5,316 bases of DNA, from assembly GCA_020425835.1 (NCBI GenBank), contig JAGQRC010000311.1, positions 1 through 5,316 of the forward strand. The letters run 5' to 3'. The position numbers and the translations under genes were made by a program. The DNA is from Planctomycetota bacterium (GTDB lineage Bacteria > Planctomycetota > UBA8108 > UBA1146 > JAJFFE01). A model generated the notes under the pieces. That model did not search any database, was not told the origin of the DNA, and saw nothing but the letters and a program-made list of their open reading frames with translations. Positions 1-5,316 of the stretch are shown here, in pieces (the stretch's first letter is position 1; every line of letters begins with the position of its first letter).

Positions 1-1099
1 GCGTCGCCGCATAGGTTCCGTTCGAGAACGTTCCGGCGAGCCAGAAGTCTCCGTTCGGGAGACCGACCACCGCCCGCACACTCTCGCCCGAGCCGGGAAC
101 GGTTGGCGCAGCGACCTGGGACCAGCTCGCGCCATCGTAGTGATACAGCAGTTGATCCTGCACTCCCGCGATCTGCCAGACACCGACGGCCCAGAGGTCA
201 CTCGGCGTCCCGTGGATTCCGCGAAGCGCTGACAGATCGCCGATGGCGGGTAACGATTCGTTGACCCACGATGCCCCGTTCCAATGCGCGATCCAAGAAC
301 GAGTCCCGCCCGGTGCCTCGTAGTAGTCGCCGACAGCCCAGGCGTCGTCGGGACCGAACACGCGGACCGCGCGCAGAGTCGAGCTGGATCCACCGGGCGG
401 GGGCGCGACCGCCTGGCTCTCCCAAGTGGAGCCATTCCAGTGACTGGCGAGTCCGTTGGTGCCTCCGTAGGTATGGGTCCACGAGCCCACCGCCCAAATG
501 TCGTCGACCGCCGAGGCGTCGACATGAAAGAGCACGTCAGCGTACGTGCCCACTTGCTCGACGGACTCCGAGGTCCAACCACTGCCGTTCCACCGCGCCG
601 CGATCGAGTTCGAGAAGGGCCCACGCCCCGCGACCCACACTGCGCCATCCACAGCGACGGCGGAGAAGAGCGATGACGAGGCGGGCAGACCGCTGGTCGA
701 GGCTTGGGACCAGGCGTCGCCGTTCCATCGGAGAACCCATGGGCTCGCGTCCGATCCCAACGTCAGAACGCCGACCGCCCAGGCCGCGTCTCCGTCGATC
801 GCGGCGACATCCCTCAGCCAGGTGTCCGCGAAGGCCGGGTTCGCCGGAGTCCCGACGACCCCCCAGGCCGAGCCGTCCCAGTGGAGAACCAGGCTCTCGG
901 TGTCCGCGGTCAGACCGACCCGCTTCTCGCCGACCGCCCAGATGTCGTCAGGACTGGTGGCGTCGATTCCATGGAACGCGTTGAGGAAGCTCGTCGGGTT
1001 CGGACTGTCGACGAACGACCACTGTCCCTCCTGCGCGCAGAGGGTCACACAAGGGAGGACAGAAGCCACTGCGGCCAAGAGCCATCGCGTCGTTCTCAT
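1..1099 (-). CDS. Secreted WAVG-repeat (putative beta-propeller) protein, 3' end outside window
   Basis: Reading the minus strand from the ATG at 1099-1097 gives 366 codons without a stop, running off the left edge. Residues 1-23 are a signal peptide: basic MRTTR, a hydrophobic stretch, and probable cleavage after LCAQ. The rest is a chain of about 50-residue modules, each with a D-x-W-A-V-G-like core and then an [HR]-W-[ND]-G-x-x-W motif. Core tryptophans fall at 54, 107, 155, 202, 254, 303 and 353, spacings of 47-53. The third (VWVAG) and seventh (FWLAG) cores are degenerate. Such modules resemble bladed beta-propeller or Kelch/BNR-like surface proteins, so an extracellular binding or structural role is inferred and no catalytic residues are seen. 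The start is supported by a GGGAG Shine-Dalgarno (1107-1111) 7 nt upstream. The missing C-terminus could hold more blades, an anchor or a sorting signal. Regular repeats confirm the frame, but the function is unknown. Confidence 0.88.
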   Translation of the reverse strand, partial: MRTTRWLLAAVASVLPCVTLCAQEGQWSFVDSPNPTSFLNAFHGIDATSPDDIWAVGEKRVGLTADTESLVLHWDGSAWGVVGTPANPAFADTWLRDVAAIDGDAAWAVGVLTLGSDASPWVLRWNGDAWSQASTSGLPASSSLFSAVAVDGAVWVAGRGPFSNSIAARWNGSGWTSESVEQVGTYADVLFHVDASAVDDIWAVGSWTHTYGGTNGLASHWNGSTWESQAVAPPPGGSSSTLRAVRVFGPDDAWAVGDYYEAPGGTRSWIAHWNGASWVNESLPAIGDLSALRGIHGTPSDLWAVGVWQIAGVQDQLLYHYDGASWSQVAAPTVPGSGESVRAVVGLPNGDFWLAGTFSNGTYAAT

Positions 1100-1210
1100 G
1101 GATCGACTCCCACGGTATCGGGGTCCGTCCCCCGCTGCCGGGCAGGGTCACGGACGGTCCAGCGGATTCTCGGACGCCACTCGGCATCTCGACGGTGTAT
1201 GCCGAACGGA

Positions 1211-1222
1211 GGGTGCGCACCC
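1211..1222. repeat. 12-bp perfect palindrome, possible operator
   Basis: GGGTGCGCACCC is its own reverse complement. It lies 112 bp upstream of the minus-strand start and 277 bp upstream of the plus-strand start. A dimeric regulator site is possible, but a palindrome this short in GC-rich DNA may be chance. Confidence 0.3.
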
Positions 1223-1233
1223 GCCGGAGAGTT

Positions 1234-1263
1234 CCTCGATCGCCGATCCGCCCACGATCGAGG
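1234..1263. repeat. Inverted repeat, 9-bp arms with 12-nt spacer
   Basis: CCTCGATCG (1234-1242) is the exact reverse complement of CGATCGAGG (1255-1263). It could be an operator or an RNA hairpin in the divergent region. No T-run follows on either strand, so it does not look like a classical terminator. CGATCG-type words are common throughout this window, which lowers its weight. Confidence 0.3.
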
Positions 1264-1485
1264 CAGTGTCGCGGGGGTCGTGACGTCAGAGGTCGTGGAA
1301 CCGACGCCCGCCCTCGATGCACGGGGGACGCTCCGACGGGTTCTCGCGATCCCATCTCATGCGTCGTCGGCAGTATCGCGACGTGAACGTGGAGAACGAA
1401 TCTCGGACGATGGGTCGCGCGATCCCGTTCGAAGGGTATGGTGGGTGGTCCTGCCTGACGGGACCATTCCTCCAGCGCAAGCTGT

Positions 1486-1490
1486 AGAGG
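1486..1490 (+). promoter_or_regulatory. Ribosome binding site of the Cys-rich protein gene
   Basis: AGAGG lies 8 nt before the ATG at 1499. It fixes that start within a frame that stays open back to 704. The encoded signal peptide begins right after this ATG. Confidence 0.65.
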
Positions 1491-1498
1491 ACTCCTCG

Positions 1499-2092
1499 AT
1501 GTCCCGATCCTCCGATTCTCCTCCACTCACCGCAGCCTCCGTCCGCTTCGTCGTCGGACTCGGACTCGCCGTTCTCGTCGCGTCGCACGTCGACGCGCAG
1601 ACCCCTCGTGCGACGCCCGGTGTGATCCCACCCGGGCAGGGTTGCGCGTCGGAAACGTGTCCCGGCTTCGGGACCCGCACCGACGGGGTGACGCGCGAGT
1701 TCAGCCCTATCGTCAATCGCTGTGGCGGCGGAGGCGGCGTCTCGATCACCTACGGCGGTCTCACGCTGCAGACGCAAGCCACCGCAGGAGGACAGTGCCC
1801 GGCGAGTGTGACCGAGAAGCCGAGCTGCCCGGAGTCCAAGGCGAAGTCGGGTTGTTGCATTCTCTCATCGACGAACTTGCCCGAGCTTCGCTATCGACTG
1901 CGATGCCAGTGCACGCAACGGTCGTGGTGGACGCTCGGGATCGGCTGCTCGGAGCACGGCTGTCTCGAGGATGGGCCGCCGATCTTCGCCGGGTACTCGC
2001 TGAACTGCATGAAGGCGACCGCCTGTGGCGAGGATGCCCCCGCCGGCGGCTGCAACGAGCCTCCGGTGCAGCAGGCGCAGACCGGACCCTGA
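1499..2092 (+). CDS. Secreted cysteine-rich protein of unknown function (197 aa)
   Basis: I do not recognise a family. The N-terminus carries a signal peptide: a polar stretch, a hydrophobic core at about residues 16-29, and probable cleavage after VDAQ (34). The mature part of about 163 residues has 14 cysteines, at 49, 54, 75, 100, 110, 119, 120, 136, 138, 150, 155, 170, 176 and 185, including a CC pair and a CxC. An even number in an exported protein suggests up to seven disulfides and a small compact extracellular fold. Metal binding is an alternative. A Gly run (76-80) precedes a VSITYGG segment, and the C-terminus is Pro/Gln-rich. There is no membrane anchor or lipobox. The frame is chosen over an overlapping one (1642-2109) because it has the RBS, the signal peptide and G/C-rich third positions. 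It is transcribed away from the WAVG-repeat gene, and a strong hairpin begins 28 nt after its stop. Confidence 0.85.
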   Translation: MSRSSDSPPLTAASVRFVVGLGLAVLVASHVDAQTPRATPGVIPPGQGCASETCPGFGTRTDGVTREFSPIVNRCGGGGGVSITYGGLTLQTQATAGGQCPASVTEKPSCPESKAKSGCCILSSTNLPELRYRLRCQCTQRSWWTLGIGCSEHGCLEDGPPIFAGYSLNCMKATACGEDAPAGGCNEPPVQQAQTGP

Positions 2093-2120
2093 AGTCCGCG
2101 AAACGCTGACCCGTGTCCTT

Positions 2121-2149
2121 CCCACGCAGCGCGTGCCGCGCTGCGTGGG
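2121..2149 (+). terminator. Perfect 13-bp-stem hairpin downstream of the Cys-rich gene
   Basis: CCCACGCAGCGCG (2121-2133) pairs with CGCGCTGCGTGGG (2137-2149) around a TGC loop with no mismatch. Its place just after the stop at 2092 and before the next gene start at 2236 suits transcription termination. Only TT follows on the plus strand, so it is not a canonical U-tract terminator. It could also be an RNA-stabilising stem or work with a factor. Confidence 0.65.
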
Positions 2150-2235
2150 TTGACGATCGGCGATCGCCCCGCACCCTCCGGCGGAATCGAGTAGCGACCC
2201 GATTCGCACCAGCCTCCCTCGCCGAAAGCACAGCC

Positions 2236-3579
2236 ATGAACCTCCGACTTCCTCTCTCCTCGTTGGCACTCATCGCGTTGATATCGCCTCTCGCGTGCGT
2301 CTGGATGAAGGACGAGCGTCGGGGCGACTTCGGGTCGCCTCGAAGCAACACGCGCTCGCCGACGCCCGGGCCGACGTCGACCCCGACGCCCCCCAGCAGA
2401 CGGCCCATCGCCGACCCCTCGCCACTCTCACCGGAGTCGAGTCTCGAGTCGCTCCCTCGAGACGACCTGCGCTCGTTCCTCCGGAGCAAGCGGAACGCGT
2501 TCGAGACGAACGATGTCGGCGCCGTGCAGGCGGCGATCCAGGAGTTCATCGATCGAGCGGGACCGGGACTCGGGGACGATCTCCTCGACCTCCTGATCAA
2601 CGGCGAGCTCGAGGAGATCGACATCGCGATCGCCCACGCGATGCTGAAATCGACGCTGACCCTCTGGCTCGCCATCGACGAGGAGCGACCCGACTGGTTC
2701 GGCTCTCGCGATGCGCTCGTGCAGATCCTGGTCGACGTCGTCGCCGGGGACTCGCGCTCCTGGGGGCCCCTTCACGACCTGCTCTTCATGGACGGTCTCG
2801 TCGGTCGCGAGCATCTCGAGCTCGTCGCCGACGCCGCGCGCTCGATGACCCTGCCGCGGGCCACCGGCCGACGTTGGGCGCAGTGGCTGAACGATCGAGC
2901 GCTCACCGCGGACGATGAGACCGGCCTGGTCGAGTGGACACGGTCCCCTCACGTCGAGCTCCGACGAGCGGGCTACGCGGCGCTCCTTCGCATCGACCCG
3001 GAACGAGTCACCGATTACACGGATCGTCTGGTTCACGGCGATCGTGCAGAGCGCAGCGCCCTGTTCGGCGCGCTCTGCGAGACCATCGCGGTCGACCGTC
3101 TGCCCTTCGTGCTCCTCGAGCTCCACGACCGCGGCGTCGACATCGATCTCACCGACGGGCTTCCGACCTATCTGCGCCGCACCGGTGGCGACGACTTCGG
3201 CGACCTCCTGTACCTGCACGGTGAAGGTCGCGACTCGGACCACTACCGACAACGCGCGATCGCCTCGGCGAGCCGCATCATCGAGGCGGAGAGCCCGAGC
3301 GTGTCCCTCACGCGGGAGCTGGTGCGCGCCTGCCTGTTCGATCCGGCTCCCGCGGTCCGCGGACAGGCGTTGATCACCCTCTCGCTCTGTTGGGATCATC
3401 GCGACCGGGAGGGCTTCGAGCGACTCGTGAAGCTCCACGCCGGAGGGCCCGAGCTGGAGAGCTGGGTCGAGTCGGCTCGCAGCAACTTCTCGCAACTCGA
3501 GGAGCTGCGGCAGTCCGGCTACCTCGGTCCGGCTAGCGCCGACGGCGAGCTCCTGTCCCGCGTGGAGAAGGAGCGCTGA
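2236..3579 (+). CDS. Putative lipoprotein with HEAT-like helical repeats (447 aa)
   Basis: Function is not recognised. Residues 1-21 (MNLRLP, a hydrophobic core, ISPLAC) look like a lipoprotein signal with Cys21 as the lipidated residue. Pro rather than Leu at -3 makes the lipobox imperfect. Residues 35-66 are a Pro/Thr/Ser/Arg-rich, probably disordered linker. From about 70 to 428 the protein is largely helical. Segments such as SPHVELRRAGYAALLRI (237-253) and DPAPAVRGQALITLSL (369-384) have the Pro-then-paired-helix pattern of HEAT/PBS-type repeats, which usually serve as protein-binding scaffolds. No enzyme motif is seen. The ATG at 2236 is preferred to starts back to 2113 because the extension would cover the upstream hairpin and bury the signal peptide. 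Its Shine-Dalgarno is weak (GAAAG at 2224-2228). No clear terminator follows, and the synthase gene begins 99 bp on, so co-transcription is possible. Confidence 0.82.
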   Translation: MNLRLPLSSLALIALISPLACVWMKDERRGDFGSPRSNTRSPTPGPTSTPTPPSRRPIADPSPLSPESSLESLPRDDLRSFLRSKRNAFETNDVGAVQAAIQEFIDRAGPGLGDDLLDLLINGELEEIDIAIAHAMLKSTLTLWLAIDEERPDWFGSRDALVQILVDVVAGDSRSWGPLHDLLFMDGLVGREHLELVADAARSMTLPRATGRRWAQWLNDRALTADDETGLVEWTRSPHVELRRAGYAALLRIDPERVTDYTDRLVHGDRAERSALFGALCETIAVDRLPFVLLELHDRGVDIDLTDGLPTYLRRTGGDDFGDLLYLHGEGRDSDHYRQRAIASASRIIEAESPSVSLTRELVRACLFDPAPAVRGQALITLSLCWDHRDREGFERLVKLHAGGPELESWVESARSNFSQLEELRQSGYLGPASADGELLSRVEKER

Positions 3580-3666
3580 CGGCCTCCCGTTCCGGGCACG
3601 CCTCCTCTGTACCTCACCGCCCGCTTCGGTAACATGCGCGGTCCGCTTCCCCCGACGTCGACTCCG

Positions 3667-3673
3667 AAAGAGG
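3667..3673 (+). promoter_or_regulatory. Ribosome binding site selecting a TTG start for the synthase
   Basis: AAAGAGG ends 5 nt before the TTG at 3679. The in-frame ATG at 3634 has no purine-rich tract in front of it and would add only a 15-residue Pro-rich extension. TTG is therefore the better start, though ATG is not excluded. Confidence 0.5.
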
Positions 3674-3678
3674 ATCCC

Positions 3679-5316
3679 TTGATCCACGACCGCCGATCCG
3701 ACCGCGCTCCGGTCGCTTTCGAGCCAGTGGCGATCATCGGGTTGGGCGCGGCCTTTCCACGATCCGCCGACGATCCGGGCGTCGGGGGGGCGACCGAGCT
3801 CGAGGCGTTCTGGAACCTCGTGCGCGACGGGCGATCGGCCGCGCGCGTCGCGCCCGCGGGCCGCTGGACCCTGCCGGTGGAGCGCGCCTACTCCGCCCGC
3901 GTCGCCGAGTCCGATCGAGTCCACTCCGAGCGCGCCTGCTTCCTCGAGCGAACCCCTTCGATTCCCCAGTCCGTCGACGAGCGCTGGCGGGCGCGCGGCG
4001 TCGACCCGAGGGGGCTCGATCCCTCGATCGCGCTGACCGCGACGATCGGCGAGGAAGCGTTTCGACACGGACGCCTCGATCGGTTCGATCCGACGCGGGT
4101 GGGCGCGATCTTCGGGAACATCGTGCTGCCGACCGAAGGAGCGTCGGCCTGGTCCCGCGCGACGTTCGATCGAGCGTTGCGGGCGCAGCTTCCCGAGCTT
4201 CCCTTACCGCCGATCGAGGCGTCGCCGCTCGCCGATCCGCGCAATCGCTACGTCGCCGGGCTCCCCGCGCTCCTCCTCGCGGTCGGTCTCGGGATCGAGG
4301 GCCCGTCGTTCACGCTCGATGCCGCGTGCGCGTCGTCCCTCTTCGCGCTGCGTCTCGCCGCGCGGGAGCTCGCGGAGGGTCGACTCGACGCGGTGATCGC
4401 CGGGGGTGTGTCGCGACCCGATCCGCTCTACACGCAGATGGGGTTCTCCCAGCTCCGGGCCGTGTCGCCGACGGGCACTTGCTCGCCGTTCGATGTCGGC
4501 GGCAATGGTCTGGTCGTCGGTGAGGGCGGCGGACTGTTCGCGCTGCGTCGACTCGCGGACGCGGTTCGCGACGGCGATCCGATCCTCGGCGTCATTCGCG
4601 GCGTGGGACTCTCGAACGATGTCGGCGGCAGCTTGCTCGCTCCCGACTCGGAGGGCCAACTGCGCGCGATGCGAGAGGCGTACGCGCAGGCGGGTTGGCA
4701 CCCGGAGGATGTCGATCTCATCGAATGCCACGCCACGGGAACCCCGCTCGGCGACACGGTCGAGGTCGAGAGCCTCCGTTCGCTCTGGTCGACCTCCGGC
4801 ATCCGTCCGGGGCAGTACAGTTCAGAACAGTACATCTCAGGACAGTGCCGTTCAGGACAGTGCCGTTCGAGACAGTGCGTCATCGGCTCGGTCAAGTCGA
4901 ACGTCGGTCACCTGCTCACGGCCGCCGGGGCGGCGGGCGTGGCGAAAGTGCTCCAAGCGTTCCACCACGAGACACTCCCCGCGACCGCGAGCCACACGAC
5001 CCCGATCGCGGCGCTCGACGGAAGCCCGTTCCGAGTGCTGACGAAGAGCGAGCCCTTCCCACGCCGCGACGATCGCACCCCTCGTCGCGCGGCGGTGAGC
5101 GCCTTCGGCTTCGGCGGGATCAATGCGCACCTCCTGATCGAGGAGCCTGCGGCGACCTCGGTCGCCGAGAACCGGAGCCCGATCGTAGTGCGCGAGGCGA
5201 CGACGGGAGCCGAGTCACGCTCCGACGACAGCGACGTGGTGATCGTCGGTCTCGGCCTGCGGCTCCCCGCAGCGACGACGACCGACGAGGCTGCGGCGCG
5301 GCTCCTCGGCGACGAG
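3679..5316 (+). CDS. Type I polyketide/PUFA-type synthase, N-terminal part with ketosynthase domain, cut by window end
   Basis: The frame is open for 546 codons and runs off the right edge. Residues 16-490 form one beta-ketoacyl synthase domain, which condenses acyl and malonyl units by decarboxylative Claisen chemistry. Landmarks are PVAIIGLGAAFP (16-27), LEAFWNLVRDGRS (41-53), active-site Cys217 in DAACASSL, His351 in HATGTPLGD, Lys406 and His411 in GSVKSNVGH, and closing FGFGGINAHLLIEEP (476-490). The catalytic triad is intact, so this KS should be active. Style details such as LYTQMGFSQLR (250-260) recall iterative PfaA/PfaC-like synthases more than modular PKS, from memory of the family. 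A linker of about 28 residues is followed by DVVIVGLGLRLP (519-530), probably the start of a second KS-like or chain-length-factor domain. A tandem-repeat insertion occupies about 378-402. AT, ACP, KR or DH domains would lie downstream, and the product cannot be told. Confidence 0.93.
   Translation, partial: MIHDRRSDRAPVAFEPVAIIGLGAAFPRSADDPGVGGATELEAFWNLVRDGRSAARVAPAGRWTLPVERAYSARVAESDRVHSERACFLERTPSIPQSVDERWRARGVDPRGLDPSIALTATIGEEAFRHGRLDRFDPTRVGAIFGNIVLPTEGASAWSRATFDRALRAQLPELPLPPIEASPLADPRNRYVAGLPALLLAVGLGIEGPSFTLDAACASSLFALRLAARELAEGRLDAVIAGGVSRPDPLYTQMGFSQLRAVSPTGTCSPFDVGGNGLVVGEGGGLFALRRLADAVRDGDPILGVIRGVGLSNDVGGSLLAPDSEGQLRAMREAYAQAGWHPEDVDLIECHATGTPLGDTVEVESLRSLWSTSGIRPGQYSSEQYISGQCRSGQCRSRQCVIGSVKSNVGHLLTAAGAAGVAKVLQAFHHETLPATASHTTPIAALDGSPFRVLTKSEPFPRRDDRTPRRAAVSAFGFGGINAHLLIEEPAATSVAENRSPIVVREATTGAESRSDDSDVVIVGLGLRLPAATTTDEAAARLLGDE
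4810..4884 (+). repeat. 15-bp in-frame tandem repeat (about five units) inside the ketosynthase
   Basis: Units start at 4810, 4825, 4840, 4855 and 4870. Each is a variant of GGACAGTGCCGTTCA, and units three and four differ at one base. They translate to GQYSS, EQYIS, GQCRS, GQCRS and RQCVI. The last unit merges into the conserved VIGSVKSNVGH strand-loop. The period is a multiple of three, so the frame is preserved. Units one and two carry TAC (Tyr) where the later three carry TGC (Cys). Confidence 0.85.

Larger units (their letters stand above)
1100..1498. promoter_or_regulatory. Divergent intergenic region between two secreted-protein genes
   Basis: These 399 bp lie between the start codons of two genes that point away from each other, so promoters for both must be here unless transcription enters from elsewhere. 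I see no convincing gene: the open frames are shadows without a ribosome binding site. The stretch holds several inverted repeats: GGGTGCGCACCC (1211-1222), a 9-bp stem at 1234-1242/1255-1263, TGACGTCA (1281-1288), and TGGTCC/GGACCA (1446-1451/1461-1466) in the leader of the plus-strand gene. TATGGT at 1437-1442 matches four of six -10 bases but has no good -35 partner. No promoter can be assigned with confidence. Confidence 0.5.

Noticed and set aside
704..1498. Upstream extension of the Cys-rich protein frame back to 704
   Set aside because: It would overlap the WAVG-repeat gene on the other strand and bury the signal peptide. The RBS at 1486-1490 marks the start at 1499.
1642..2109. 155-codon overlapping plus-strand frame
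   Set aside because: It is out of frame with the signal-peptide-bearing gene, has an Arg-rich composition and shows no RBS.
2159..2168. GGCGATCGCC, identical to the cyanobacterial HIP1 core with flanks
   Set aside because: It is a single occurrence in DNA where CGATCG words are common, so it gives no evidence of HIP1 enrichment.
3630..3635. TAACAT as a possible -10 box for the synthase
   Set aside because: It matches four of six -10 bases, but there is no recognisable -35 at 16-18 nt upstream.
2428..4068. 546-codon open frame on the minus strand across the lipoprotein and the start of the synthase
   Set aside because: It is antisense to two well-supported genes that happen to share a frame. 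It lacks domain signals and has a low-complexity R/E/G/A-rich composition typical of GC-rich shadows.
4428..4895. Minus-strand frame with a repeated HCPE/YCSE pattern
   Set aside because: The apparent Cys-rich peptide repeat is only the reverse reading of the 15-bp DNA repeat inside the synthase.

Overview
The window is high-GC bacterial DNA (about two thirds G+C by eye, not counted). It has compact genes, G/C-rich third codon positions and no tRNA, rRNA, IS element or CRISPR array. The mix of secreted repeat proteins, an uncharacterised lipoprotein and a large type I polyketide/fatty-acid synthase would suit a Planctomycetota or Myxococcota-like lineage. That placement is inference from protein style, since no marker gene is present.

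Four protein genes can be supported. On the minus strand, 1099 down to the left edge encodes the first 366 residues of a secreted protein made of about 50-residue WAVG / HWNG modules, probably a beta-propeller. A 399-bp divergent intergenic region with several inverted repeats separates it from a plus-strand gene (1499-2092) for a 197-residue, 14-cysteine secreted protein of unknown function. A perfect 13-bp-stem hairpin (2121-2149) follows that gene.

Next, 2236-3579 (+) encodes a 447-residue putative lipoprotein with a Pro/Thr/Ser-rich linker and HEAT-like helical repeats. After 99 bp, 3679 to the right edge (+) encodes the first 546 residues of a type I polyketide / polyunsaturated-fatty-acid-type synthase. 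It has a complete ketosynthase domain with Cys-His-Lys-His active-site motifs, a short linker, and what looks like the start of a second KS-like domain.

The most unusual signal is a 15-bp in-frame tandem repeat (about 4810-4884) inside the ketosynthase. It adds about 20 residues of a Gln-Tyr/Cys pentapeptide immediately before the conserved GSVKSNVGH motif. The genes do not obviously form one pathway. The first two encode exported proteins facing away from each other, and the last two could be co-transcribed, but nothing in the sequence proves a functional link.
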